Shown: positions 27,294 to 36,661 of the stretch, one piece after another | How the letters are laid out: each line of letters starts with the position of its first letter | How positions within the stretch are numbered: the first letter of the stretch is position 1 | Source of the DNA: Dyella sp. OK004 | Lineage (GTDB): Bacteria > Pseudomonadota > Gammaproteobacteria > Xanthomonadales > Rhodanobacteraceae | Direction: 5' to 3' | Length of the DNA: 64,000 nucleotides | NCBI RefSeq assembly: GCF_900114495.1 | Contig: NZ_FOZI01000002.1 | Span: forward strand, 1-64,000 | The notes under the pieces: generated by a model | Databases searched by the model: none | Seen by the model: only the letters and a program-made list of their open reading frames with translations | What the model was told of the DNA's origin: nothing | Program-made: the position numbers and the translations under genes

Positions 27294-29798
27294 TTACAAC
27301 GTGAACTGATCGTTCGTCGTGGACGCCGACTGGCAGCTCCACTGAATCACCTTGGCGCCAGCGCTGTTGGAGCCACCATTTATATTGGCGCACAAGCCGC
27401 TGCTACGAGAAACAAGGTGATAGCGACTGCCCACCGCCACCAGGCTCCACTGATCATTGGTCGAGCTACTACCCTGGCACCCGTACTGGATCAGCTGCGT
27501 ACCCGTAGCCGTCGAGCTGCCCGGCACGTTGAGGCACTGCCCACTACCCTTGGCAACCAGGTGGTAGTAGCTGCCCACCGGCACCAGCGTCCACAGCTCA
27601 TTGCCGGTGGCCGCGCAGGGCGACTGGATGACACCCGCACCCGACGTGTTGCTGGCCACGTTCAAGCACAAGGTGCTATTGGCGGCGATGATGTTCGTTG
27701 CGGGCTTGCTGACCGTCACCGATACCGTCTTGCTGCTGGTCTTGCCGCTTGCGCTGTCGGTCACCGTCTCGGTCACGCTGTAGGTACCGGCCGCCGCATA
27801 GGTGTGACTCGGGCTGGTGGCGGTCGAAGTACCGTTGTCGCCGAAGGTCCACGCGTGCGAGGTGATCGTGCCGCCCGCATCGGTGGAGCTATCGGTGAAG
27901 GTCGCCGTCAGGCCATTGGTGGTGGCACTGAAATTGGCCGTCGGGGTACCACCCACGTTGCCGCCACCCCAATACTTGGTGACATAGGCGTTGAACTTGG
28001 CGATATCCAGGCTGCCCCAACCGGTGGAGTTGTCATAACCGGCTTTGGCGCTATAACCGTGACCGCCGTAACCGTTGTTGCCCGAGGTCACGTCATGCAG
28101 CGGCGCGGCATCCGTTGGGAAGTGGGCGTACATGTTCTGCGTCGGCAGACCCAGCGAGTTGTTGTTGGCCGACTCGATGCGCGCCCAGATGCCCACGAAG
28201 ATTGGCGAGGCAAGGCTGGTGCCACCCACCAGCTGGTCTGCGACGCCGTTAATGACGATTTTGGCGCCGGAGACCTGAGCGGCATCGAACGCTACGTCCG
28301 GCACCTGACGCTTGGTCACCGTTGCACCCAGTGCGGTGGTCTGCCACTTCGGTGCGGGCTCGAACAGACTGACGCCACCACCGGTCGCCCACAGGCGCTC
28401 ATTGCCAGCGTTGTCGGGAGCCAGCCCTTCGTTCCACACCGTTTCACCGGACCACGCGGTGGTACCCACGGTGCTCAGCGTGGTGCCGCCCACGGCGACG
28501 ACATTCGGCGAGGTTGCGGGCTCACTCACGCTGTAATGGGTTAGGTCGATCTTCACCACACCGTTGCCATCGGCGACATAGCCGGGATCGCCGTCGTTCG
28601 ACCACTGGTAAACGCCCGCGTCACCGGAAGACACTGAGAACGTCTGGCCTTGTGCAACCGCCTGTGCGAATACCTTATCGTCCGCCGCCAGCGTGCCGCT
28701 ATTGTCGGCAGCTGTTTCGTCTTCACCCAGCGACACGTTGATGACCGTGGCGACTTTGTCGGTCACCGCCTTGTTATAGGCCGCGGTGATGGCTGCGTCG
28801 GTCAGGCTGGCGTTGCCGACGCCGTTGGCCGCCGCATAGAAAATCAGCTGCTTGACGCCGCCAGAAACGCCGACGATGTCCTGGCTATCCAATGCCCATT
28901 CGCCATCGCCATTGGCGTCGTCCGAGACGCCCGCGTTGCCCACCGTGACCGTCTTCGTATTGACCGTCGCCATACCGGCATTCGTTGTGAAGGTCTTCAA
29001 GTCAGCAATCGGCTGGGTCATGTCGCCCCAGGTAATGATGCCGACGGTGGTCTTGGACGCCGTAACCGTGTTGCCGGCATCGTAGATTTTCGCGAAATCC
29101 GTCGGATTGTGGCCGACCTGCTGGCTACCCGCGGCCCCGGCCTGCGGCTGGGCAACAGCGTTGCTCATTTTGTGATACATCACATGCGGCCTGACGAAAT
29201 CCTGCAGGCCCAGCACAGATTCCACGATGCCGCCCAGAGATTGCGGCACGGTGGCATCGGCGGCATTGGCGTAGCGCTGCTCGCCCTTGAAGCTGAAGGT
29301 CTTCATGTTGGCGTTGAACGCAGCGTTGGCGTTGGCGGCATGGCCGTCAGCCGACACCAGCATGTTGTTCGGTGCCACCGTAATGTTACGGAAGCCGCTG
29401 GCTTCCAGATGGGCCACCACGGCCTTCACCTGCGCATCGGTCGGTGCGTACTGCGCCTTGAATTGCTCTGGCGTCAGGAACTGATGATAGCTCGCGCTGC
29501 CTGGCTGGTTCACTGACTGTAGAAAGCTCTGCAACTGGTCGGCATTGCGTAGGCTCAAGCTGACTTCGATGTGCAGCGGCTTGCTCTGCTCCAGCGGCAT
29601 GATCTGCCTTGCGTCAACCGACGGATGGCCGGTCATCACCAATGTAGAAGCGTTTGCAGTGCTGTCCTTGATGCCCGCATGCGTGCGTGTCGATACCCAG
29701 GAATTGTCGGCGTGCGCTGACATGGACAACAACGCCACCGACAAAGCTGCCGGCAACAACGCCTTGCGACTCCCCAAAGAACGAATAACGTTTGACAT
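27294..29798 (-). CDS. S53 family serine-carboxyl peptidase (sedolisin) with PKD and ricin-B domains
   Basis: Secreted 834-aa peptidase. A signal peptide is followed by a pro-kumamolisin activation domain (about 48-207, with FLTPEQFKAQYAPTDAQV). The peptidase domain shows the Ser-Glu-Asp triad Glu300 and Asp304 (GEWALDSQD), the oxyanion Asp392 (SSGDAGV) and nucleophile Ser527 (GGTSLASP), plus a C-terminal calcium-site region (DVTSGNNGY, STGWGSLD). A PKD domain and a ricin-B beta-trefoil follow and should bind polymeric substrate or glycan. Start ATG 29798 (MSNVIRS) has GGGGAG upstream and matches the MSN start of the prodomain paralogue at 37444. Promoter element B lies about 192 bp upstream. 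Acidic extracellular proteolysis is the family role. Confidence 0.95.
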   Translation of the reverse strand: MSNVIRSLGSRKALLPAALSVALLSMSAHADNSWVSTRTHAGIKDSTANASTLVMTGHPSVDARQIMPLEQSKPLHIEVSLSLRNADQLQSFLQSVNQPGSASYHQFLTPEQFKAQYAPTDAQVKAVVAHLEASGFRNITVAPNNMLVSADGHAANANAAFNANMKTFSFKGEQRYANAADATVPQSLGGIVESVLGLQDFVRPHVMYHKMSNAVAQPQAGAAGSQQVGHNPTDFAKIYDAGNTVTASKTTVGIITWGDMTQPIADLKTFTTNAGMATVNTKTVTVGNAGVSDDANGDGEWALDSQDIVGVSGGVKQLIFYAAANGVGNASLTDAAITAAYNKAVTDKVATVINVSLGEDETAADNSGTLAADDKVFAQAVAQGQTFSVSSGDAGVYQWSNDGDPGYVADGNGVVKIDLTHYSVSEPATSPNVVAVGGTTLSTVGTTAWSGETVWNEGLAPDNAGNERLWATGGGVSLFEPAPKWQTTALGATVTKRQVPDVAFDAAQVSGAKIVINGVADQLVGGTSLASPIFVGIWARIESANNNSLGLPTQNMYAHFPTDAAPLHDVTSGNNGYGGHGYSAKAGYDNSTGWGSLDIAKFNAYVTKYWGGGNVGGTPTANFSATTNGLTATFTDSSTDAGGTITSHAWTFGDNGTSTATSPSHTYAAAGTYSVTETVTDSASGKTSSKTVSVTVSKPATNIIAANSTLCLNVASNTSGAGVIQSPCAATGNELWTLVPVGSYYHLVAKGSGQCLNVPGSSTATGTQLIQYGCQGSSSTNDQWSLVAVGSRYHLVSRSSGLCANINGGSNSAGAKVIQWSCQSASTTNDQFTL

Positions 29799-29989
29799 CT
29801 GTGAACTCCCCACCATGTTGTATTGAGGCAAACGAAGCCGAGGTGGCCACATAAGCCCTATGCATTAGTCATTGCCGCAGGCGAGTGCGGTCCTTTATTC
29901 ACAAGGATGGTCCAGCGACCCTCAAACCCCTCCGATACCGATGCCTCCAACATTCCGTGTTCATCGGTATTTATTCGCGTCGCCCTCCC

Positions 29990-30034
29990 TACAACGGGAG
30001 ATGGACACAAAACCCTACCTGGTGATTTTTGAAA
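29990..30034 (-). promoter_or_regulatory. Conserved ECF-type promoter element, copy B
   Basis: Minus strand: TTCAAAAATCACC, AGGTAGGGTTTT (30009-30020), 12 bp, CGTTGTA (29990-29996). About 192 bp upstream of the S53 peptidase gene. Confidence 0.65.
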
Positions 30035-30063
30035 GGCGCCGCCAATGCCTATGCCATGTGGAC

Positions 30064-30400
30064 AAAGCAGCGAGAACGTCGAGCCGCGTCGCGTCCGATC
30101 CACTTTCTTATGCGCGGAAACCTTTTGTTCGACTGGCGAAGATGAGTGACAAGAATTTGCGAACGATCCATCTCGTACGAGCTGAAATCGCGATCGGACT
30201 GAAGGTGATCATGCACAACCCGACGCGCCTCGCTCGACTGCGACAGCCCGACTGAGCGAAGACGTCGAGCTGCGTCGCAGCTTGTCCGCTTTTATGGCGG
30301 AAACTCGCTTCTCGACCGACGCGAGTGGTCGGCAAAAAAACTTGCGCACGATCAGCTTCGTTATGAGCCTAAATCGTAATACGCACTACGAGATGCGTAT
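30064..30400. repeat. Two degenerate copies of a ~150-bp block resembling the fecR 3' end
   Basis: Blocks starting at about 30066 and 30258 share gtcgagc(c/t)gcgtcgc, then a cttt...ggcggaaac segment, then cttgcg(a/c)acgatc. The same order, more weakly, is seen in the 3' end of intact fecR (30716-30860). I read them as decayed duplicates, not genes; 30035-30633 contains no supportable CDS. Confidence 0.45.
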
Positions 30401-30633
30401 GACCAGACAACAACAGCGCGACGTCGCGCCACTTCTTACTTAATGTCCAAGCTCACATCATCGACCGTGAACGAGGTCTCCAACGGGCTGTCATCAATGT
30501 CAGTGGACCGGAAAGTTGGGAGATGCCGCGACAATAGAATTGACCGTAGTTCCGCACGCATGCGCGCCCGATGCCGGCATACCGTGCATGAGAGACCACT
30601 GGGGAGGCATACCGGCATCGGGGGCGCCTTCTA

Positions 30634-30676
30634 TACAACGAGAGGCGGAAAGAAAACCCTACCCTGGAAGTATTGA
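30634..30676 (-). promoter_or_regulatory. Conserved ECF-type promoter element, copy C
   Basis: Minus strand: TCAATACTTCC, AGGGTAGGGTTTT (element at 30653-30665), 12 bp, CGTTGTA (30634-30640). It lies directly after the intact fecR gene, but no intact gene follows before copy B, so it may be an orphan promoter left after loss of a downstream gene. Confidence 0.6.
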
Positions 30677-30731
30677 TCGACATCACAAATGCCGATGCTC
30701 TATGAAACAAGTAGAGAAGACATCTACACGT

Positions 30732-31748
30732 CTAGTGGCGTCGAACCAACTCCACTTTTCTATCGGAAACTTGATGGACCGCTATCGGCCAACCTTGTTG
30801 CAGCATCTGGATCAACGACGTCTGGTCGCCCGCAGAAAAATTACCACTGATGTGTATGTCTTCCAGTGACGGATCGGCAACGATTAGTTGCATTGCGCTG
30901 TAGCGATTCATCTCTGCCACGAGTTCCGAGAGGCGCCAGTCGTGGACAACCAATCTGCCCGTCGTCCAGCCCTCAGCCAATGGCCGATCGGCATCATGCA
31001 CGGCTGACATCTGCCCTGATCGATCGTATTTCACCTGCTGCCCCGCCGTTAGCGATCTTGTTTGCGACGCTCCATTCCGGGGAGGCGCAACCACTTCCAG
31101 CCTTCCTTCAAGCAAGGTCACTGCGGCCACCTTATCCTGCATACGGACCTGGAAAAGGGTGCCTACAGCAGTAACTGTCCCCCCCTGGGTATGCACCACA
31201 AAAGGCCAGGCATGATCACCCTTGACCTGGAACTGCGCCCGGCCATGCAATAGGTCTACTCTGCGCGTACCCGCGCTGTAGCGCTCGACCACTTCGCTAT
31301 CCGTATCGAGCACAACGGACGAGCCATCCTTGAAGTGCAGCGTGCGCTGCTGCCCTGCCATCGAGGCGTAATGCGTACCGAGAGGATCCGAGGGCACGAC
31401 GGCCCATCGTGAGGCAAATACCCCAACCACCAGGACAGCAGCCGCGGCGAGAGCAATCTTTAGCGGCCAGCTTCCGCGGAAACGCGCCCGTTGGCGATCA
31501 GACCGCATGGCCCGATCTGCCGCCGCCAGAATGGCGGGGTGTTTGATCGTCTCAGAACTTTGCGCCCACAAGCGCTCCATCTCCCGGTATGCGCTGTCGT
31601 TTTCCGGGCTGGCCGCGCGCCAATGCTCGAATGCCGCCTGTTCTTCGGCAGAGACATCGGAATCCAGAAGACGCGCCAACCAATGCGCAGCCTGCTCGTG
31701 CGAGCCAGAGCCCGTACCCATATCTGCCATCCCCTCGTCCATGCCCAT
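30732..31748 (-). CDS. FecR-type anti-sigma / signal-transducing membrane protein
   Basis: A 338-aa single-pass inner-membrane protein. The cytoplasmic N-terminal FecR_N/DUF4880 segment (HWLARLLDSDVSAEEQAAF) binds the sigma factor. A membrane helix (LKIALAAAAVLVVGVFASRW) leads to the periplasmic FecR domain (FKDGSSVVLDTDSEV) and a C-terminal STN-like segment (LSGNF-type, DIHISGNFSAGDQTSL). The ATG at 31748 overlaps the sigma-factor stop (TAATG), implying coupled translation. With the TonB receptor upstream this forms a FecA-FecR-FecI-like relay. Its 3' end has degraded copies at 26.9 and 30.1-30.4 kb. Confidence 0.93.
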   Translation of the reverse strand: MGMDEGMADMGTGSGSHEQAAHWLARLLDSDVSAEEQAAFEHWRAASPENDSAYREMERLWAQSSETIKHPAILAAADRAMRSDRQRARFRGSWPLKIALAAAAVLVVGVFASRWAVVPSDPLGTHYASMAGQQRTLHFKDGSSVVLDTDSEVVERYSAGTRRVDLLHGRAQFQVKGDHAWPFVVHTQGGTVTAVGTLFQVRMQDKVAAVTLLEGRLEVVAPPRNGASQTRSLTAGQQVKYDRSGQMSAVHDADRPLAEGWTTGRLVVHDWRLSELVAEMNRYSAMQLIVADPSLEDIHISGNFSAGDQTSLIQMLQQGWPIAVHQVSDRKVELVRRH

Positions 31749-32335
31749 TACAACGTTTCCATCGTGGAAATGCCTACCTTCCGTCTTATCAATATCAGTG
31801 CGTTCGCGAGATGCTTTTCGACCATTTTTACCGAAATATTGCAGTGTTCCGCGATTTGCGCGCGACTCATGTCGTGCACCCGCTTGAGCAAATAGACCTG
31901 CTGGCATTTGGGAGGAAGAGCCAGGATCGCCTCCGTCAACCGGGCGAGTTGTTGATCACGGGCAAACTGCTCCTCCGGCGTGAGATCGATTGACGCGATT
32001 TCCTGCCCATCCAGCGCAACGTGATCCTTGGCGGCATGGGTCAGCTGAGATCGGCTTTGGTCATGGGCAACATTGGTCGCGATGCGGTACAGCAGGAGTT
32101 TCCATTCGGACGCTGGCGTTGAAGTGCGGTAGCGCAGCAACTTGGCCAGGCTCTCTTGAGCCGCATCCTCGGCATCTTGCTCGCCTTTGGTGCGTCGCCG
32201 TAAGAACTGCACCAGGTTGCGGTAATGATCGCGGACAAAGCCATCGAAGCGGCGCTCTATGGCCCGGGTGTCTTCCAATCCCGCTGTTGAATGCAGGGCG
32301 GCTGGCGCCTCTTCACGTTCGTTTTCCGCACTCAA
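31748..32335 (-). CDS. ECF sigma factor (FecI-like), copy 1
   Basis: Sigma-70 family ECF factor: region 2 reads FDGFVRDHYRNLVQFLRR and DAEDAAQESLAKLLRY; region 4 has ALPPKCQQVYLLKRVHDMS and the HTH AQIAEHCNISVKMVEKHL. No in-frame ATG suits the family start. I place the start at a TTG (32335) because AAAGGA precedes it and this segment is conserved in the second sigma gene (37.7-38.3 kb); an upstream TTG at 32386 is possible. Coupled to fecR by TAATG. It is expected to recognise the bipartite element repeated across 26-41 kb. Confidence 0.92.
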   Translation of the reverse strand: MSAENEREEAPAALHSTAGLEDTRAIERRFDGFVRDHYRNLVQFLRRRTKGEQDAEDAAQESLAKLLRYRTSTPASEWKLLLYRIATNVAHDQSRSQLTHAAKDHVALDGQEIASIDLTPEEQFARDQQLARLTEAILALPPKCQQVYLLKRVHDMSRAQIAEHCNISVKMVEKHLANALILIRRKVGISTMETL

Positions 32336-32525
32336 ACCACACCCATCCTTTACCCGCCGAACTCGACCAGCCCATAGAACAACCAACTCACGAGTCTAGA
32401 CAAGCACCGGCTTTCAACAGTGACCCAACCCACATCACAAGGCCGCAGTGCTTCAATTGCCATGATCCATCCTTTCCATACAGAGATGTCGCACAAATTT
32501 GCGCCGAAACTGACTGACCGATAGC

Positions 32526-35500
32526 TCAATGGGTATGGCGGCCGAATAGCCATTTCACCTGCAACATGATCTCCCGGCCGTAGACGTTGTAGCTATCGAC
32601 GTTGAAATACGGGAACGCGCTGTACGTCGGATCTTTTGCAGGCATCTTGTCGGTCACGTTGTTGATAAGCAGGGATAGCTTCAGGTCGGAAGTAGGCATA
32701 TAGGCCATGCTCCAGTCATAGGTGATCCAGGGGGAAGTGCGCCCGGCTCCTGCCGCCGTCAAACCATGATTTATCGCCTTGGCGTTGGGCGTCGGTCCGT
32801 AACGGTGACCATACAGAGTGCCGCTCCAGCGACCATCTTGACTCGCCCAGCTCAGCGAACCGCTTAGGACGCTCTTGAAATCGAAGCTACTTTGCGGGTC
32901 GGAAAGACGGCTGAGCATCTGCCCGCCGGGTCCCATCCGATACGTATGCTTGAGCATATCGCCGTAGTCCATTTGCGCCACAAATCTACCAACTCCGTGC
33001 CAGACAAAGCGGTAGCGTGCGCTGGCGATAATGGATCCGGTCACTTCATCGGCCTGATTGGCATAGTACGCAGTGATTCCCGTGATCTCACCGGGCACGT
33101 AAGCGGGGTCGGCGCGTGAGGCGCGGCGAACCTGTCCGTTGATCGGGTCGGTCAATGCACGGCATTCGGACGAGGATGGGTCCACCTCACCTAGCCGGCA
33201 CAATGCTTCATGGCGGATCAGGGAGTTGCCGTCCGGAAAAGTCACTTCGTTCCGGATAGCGATATGCAGGTAGTCAAGACTCAAACTCAAGTTGCCGCCA
33301 GGCGACCACACGATGCCATAGGTCCAGGTTTTCGCTGTCTCTGGTCGTAGGAAAGGGTTGGCCGAAATCGTCGTTCTGACTGATTGGGAGTAGCCATTGC
33401 AATCGCGACTATGTTGCAACGCGCATATGTAATAGTCAGTCACGTGCTGATAGCTACTGGTCGGACCCAGAAAGAGCGACGACATATCGGGTGCCTTGAA
33501 GACAGTGGCATAGTTGCCACGGATCAATAACGCGTCCAAGGCCCTCCATTCCAGGCCCGCCTTGTAGGTAACCTTCTGACTTGAGCCGCCACGACCCACC
33601 TCATAACGGTCGTAGCGCACCGATAAATCCGCCGTCAATCGTTGCAACAACGGAAGATTCAACTCCATCGCCGAAGCCAGGTGCGAGCGCCGGCCGCCAC
33701 CGCTAGCCGCAGTGCGGTCGTATACACTTCCGTCAAGATAGAGCGGATTGATGGGCTGGTACCAAGCCTCATTGCCCCCTTCGACCAGAGCAGCCATGCC
33801 CGCATCTCCGCCGGGCAAATGAAAGAGGCGGTCGTTACTTATTGAGGCGCGCGTATTATTGATCCAGCTCTGACTTAGATCGCTTACAGGCTCGATGAAA
33901 GAAGCATATTGCGCTGGTGTAATGCGGCGAAAGAAAGCGGCGTAATCGGGACGATAGCTTCTGAATCCAGTCGCCGGGTCTACGCCAACCACGGGGCCGA
34001 GTATTTCTCTAGTGAAGAATTGATTGACCCGCGCGGTTATAGGGTCGTAGTCGACTATGGTGGTTCGATCGCCAGACCGCAGATAGTAGATATCCCAGGA
34101 CCAGTCCGGATTGCTAAAACGCCCGTTGGCGCCGACATCAAACTGATACAGCAGATCGTGCTGCCGCTGCATCTGTCCGCGTATGCCACCGGGCATTTCT
34201 TCCGGAGCGAAGTATCTCTCCAGCAGAAGAACATGCCCCGTGTCCGCATCTACAAGGCCCAGTCCCGGAAGATTTGAGCTCTTCCATCTATGGACGCCGG
34301 CCATCCATCGCTGCTCCTGCCAATCCACCAGCATATCGCTGTACAGACGCGTGCTTTCGTTAACGTCGTATTTGACCTTCAGAAGGCCGTCATAGGTCCG
34401 GCCTTCATCGGCGAGAGTGGAGAAATTTTGTATCAATGCGCCACAGTACTGGCCATGAGTGCGGGTGGAAGGAGGATTGACCAACGCGGTACTACCGCCA
34501 AACAAACCTCGATCACAGCCCGCGGGAGGACTCAGATAGCCCACTGCCCTTCCATTGAAGGCGCGGATCCCTCCGAAATCCACTACGACAGCTTGCGAAG
34601 CAGCCGCACGGTCTTGATTGGCGTTGTGGGTGATTGACCCACGCTGGTAGCCCCAGATAGGTGCACTACGATCAAACGCGAGCCCACCCAGCACAGTGAA
34701 CCTGCCGTACCTCTGGCCAAAACTGATATCCCCTCCCTGCCCTTCGCCTCCAGAACCCGTAAATCGATTCGCATGCAGCGAAACTTCTCCACCCTCCATC
34801 CGCTGTCGAGTGACGATATTGATAACGCCTGCGATGGCCTGGGAACCATAGATCGAAGAACCGCCGCCCGGCATGATGTCGATATGATCGATCCATGACA
34901 TCGGAATATTGGCAAGGTTATTAAAGTTGTAAGTGCCGTTGTACAACATGCCGAAATTGGCCAGCGGCTTGCCGTCGAGAAGGATGAGAGTGAAACCCGG
35001 CCCAAGACCCAGAAAATTTACCGTCTGGGCTCCTTGAGTAAACGAAAATGAATACTGCGGCCCTTGTGTCGGACCCAAAGCCAGCACTGAACTTTGCAGA
35101 GCTTCTTCAAGACTGCTGAAGCCTCTTGCATTGATTTCCTCGGCAGTCATGGTGAACGTCGGCGTGGCGGTCTGAATCTGAGCGTTGCTGATCAATGCGC
35201 CACTGACGGTTATCGTGTCCAGTGTGTAGGGAGGCCGCCCTCCGGGGGTGACTGAAGGTTGTCTACCTACGCTCTCGGGAGATACGCCCTGGACAACGAC
35301 AAAACTTCTTTCACCCGCCATCTTCACATCTAAACCAGTGCCTTCGAGCAAATGCTTCAGAGCGCTCGCCGCGGAAAAAAATCCGGACACTCCGTGCGCC
35401 ATCTTTCCTCGCACTACCTCGGGGTTGTAGACGATCTGTACGTCGCCTTGCAAAGCAAGCGCGTCGAGCGCATCAGACAAGCCACCTGGGACGACAACGT

Positions 35501-35732
35501 AGTGTCTAGATAAATCTGTTGCCCCTGATGCCCATGCAGAGGCTGTAGCGAGCGTCAGCATTACTGCTGTTATGGCGAGGCCTCGATGGCGCCTGAATGC
35601 GGACCGGATCAACGTTGCACAGATGGCGGTACATAGCCGCCGCGAAAGACCAACGGAGCAGTCATCTCCCTTGTTTATGCAAGCAACGCGGAGCCTTTCT
35701 TTACTTCTTCTGACTTTCCCAGTTCTACGCAT
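32526..35732 (-). CDS. TonB-dependent receptor with N-terminal STN signalling domain
   Basis: Outer-membrane transducer of about 1068 aa. After the signal region (RGLAITAVMLTLATASAWA) comes an STN domain (LSDALDALALQGDVQIVYNP) that contacts FecR, then a plug domain (IDHIDIMPGGGSSIYGSQAI) and a large beta-barrel ending ...KWLFGRHTH with an aromatic-rich C-terminal strand. It lies immediately upstream of the sigma and fecR genes, 140 bp away. The family includes receptors for oligosaccharides, peptides or siderophores; with secreted peptidases nearby a peptide ligand is plausible. The start is uncertain: M at 35732 is my choice. A weak promoter element F lies about 52 bp upstream. Confidence 0.9.
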   Translation of the reverse strand: MRRTGKVRRSKERLRVACINKGDDCSVGLSRRLCTAICATLIRSAFRRHRGLAITAVMLTLATASAWASGATDLSRHYVVVPGGLSDALDALALQGDVQIVYNPEVVRGKMAHGVSGFFSAASALKHLLEGTGLDVKMAGERSFVVVQGVSPESVGRQPSVTPGGRPPYTLDTITVSGALISNAQIQTATPTFTMTAEEINARGFSSLEEALQSSVLALGPTQGPQYSFSFTQGAQTVNFLGLGPGFTLILLDGKPLANFGMLYNGTYNFNNLANIPMSWIDHIDIMPGGGSSIYGSQAIAGVINIVTRQRMEGGEVSLHANRFTGSGGEGQGGDISFGQRYGRFTVLGGLAFDRSAPIWGYQRGSITHNANQDRAAASQAVVVDFGGIRAFNGRAVGYLSPPAGCDRGLFGGSTALVNPPSTRTHGQYCGALIQNFSTLADEGRTYDGLLKVKYDVNESTRLYSDMLVDWQEQRWMAGVHRWKSSNLPGLGLVDADTGHVLLLERYFAPEEMPGGIRGQMQRQHDLLYQFDVGANGRFSNPDWSWDIYYLRSGDRTTIVDYDPITARVNQFFTREILGPVVGVDPATGFRSYRPDYAAFFRRITPAQYASFIEPVSDLSQSWINNTRASISNDRLFHLPGGDAGMAALVEGGNEAWYQPINPLYLDGSVYDRTAASGGGRRSHLASAMELNLPLLQRLTADLSVRYDRYEVGRGGSSQKVTYKAGLEWRALDALLIRGNYATVFKAPDMSSLFLGPTSSYQHVTDYYICALQHSRDCNGYSQSVRTTISANPFLRPETAKTWTYGIVWSPGGNLSLSLDYLHIAIRNEVTFPDGNSLIRHEALCRLGEVDPSSSECRALTDPINGQVRRASRADPAYVPGEITGITAYYANQADEVTGSIIASARYRFVWHGVGRFVAQMDYGDMLKHTYRMGPGGQMLSRLSDPQSSFDFKSVLSGSLSWASQDGRWSGTLYGHRYGPTPNAKAINHGLTAAGAGRTSPWITYDWSMAYMPTSDLKLSLLINNVTDKMPAKDPTYSAFPYFNVDSYNVYGREIMLQVKWLFGRHTH

Positions 35733-35783
35733 AGAAAAGCCTGGCCATGAATTACGAATGGATCCGTCTCGCGCATACGCCGC

Positions 35784-35816
35784 TATCAATGGAGCGAAGC
35801 CGAAAACCTACCGAGT
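35784..35816 (-). promoter_or_regulatory. Weak sixth copy of the ECF-type promoter element (copy F)
   Basis: Minus strand: GGTAGGTTTT (35803-35812), 11 bp, CATTGATA (35784-35791). It departs from the five strong copies by one fewer G, an 11-bp gap and CATT in place of CGTT. Its position upstream of the TonB receptor would give autoregulation of the signalling genes. Confidence 0.35.
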
Positions 35817-36206
35817 TCGACACCATAGCTACCGCGAACCAGATGCGGCACGAACACCGCTGGTCGAATATTTACAGCAGCGTGAATCGACAGGATGCAA
35901 CATCGGCGCATGGGATGGCCCGATACTCATGAAGCCACAATCAGCCATCGCGGTTACCACCGATGCTGGTCGTGCAGCTTAAGCGGCCATACTCAAATGG
36001 CGAATAGCATAAAGAACAGTGCACGCATGCCCTCCCCGGGAATGACCATGCCGAATGAAGCAATATCAAACTGCACCTAGCATGAGCATGGTAGCCACGC
36101 CGACCAAGATGCAGTCAAGTACTTTCTAATAGCTGGCTGCCATCGTTGATAGTTAGTTCGCCCCGCCCTTCAAGTGCATCAGAGACGATGCATTGAGAGG
36201 CCCCAT

Positions 36207-36387
36207 GAACAAGACTACGCAGCCGTCATGATGTGTGGGAGACGCCAGGCACGACCCACGTCTAGGCTGTAGAGGAAGGTTCAGGGGGTGGACCAACTGA
36301 AGAGCGATGAAGGCAACTCGCCCTGCATCACTCCGCACCGCACCAAGCGAACCTCCCACACATCATGACAGCCGCGTAGTCTTGTTC
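36207..36387. mobile_element. 181-bp element bounded by 35-bp inverted repeats (MITE-like)
   Basis: gaacaagactacgcagccgt... at 36207-36241 is the near-perfect reverse complement of ctcccacacatcatgacagc... at 36353-36387 (33 of 35 bases by eye). The inner 111 bp contain no gene. The arms face each other as in a small non-autonomous transposable element, or could fold into a long hairpin. No transposase is nearby and target-site duplications are not obvious. The surrounding bases 35817-36206 and 36388-36509 hold no recognisable gene. Confidence 0.55.
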
Positions 36388-36509
36388 AGACCTCCAAGGA
36401 AATAAGCGTCAATATGACCGCGCGCCCTCTGGAATGACTCTATAAAATAAGCGAGGATCGGTGGCCGAAGCTTGTGACCCTAGCTGGATAAAATCCGTTC
36501 TGAGAACAC

Positions 36510-36558
36510 GCGTCCTTGCGCAATGAATTCCCCCAAGTACTCAGAACACGATGTTCAA
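36510..36558. repeat. Conserved 49-bp block downstream of prodomain gene 1
   Basis: gcgtccttgcgcaatgaatt... through gatgttcaa. About 42 of 49 bases match the block at 40583-40631, at the same place downstream of the second prodomain-only gene. It may be a shared 3' UTR element or the last trace of a lost catalytic-domain gene. Confidence 0.5.
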
Positions 36559-36661
36559 GCTGCGCCTGCCGACATCACCCATGCACACTGCTCGTCGTTT
36601 GCCGCCCATGCGGAGTTAGTCTTAGCATCATCGTCATAGTCCGAGCTCCGTATCAATCAGA

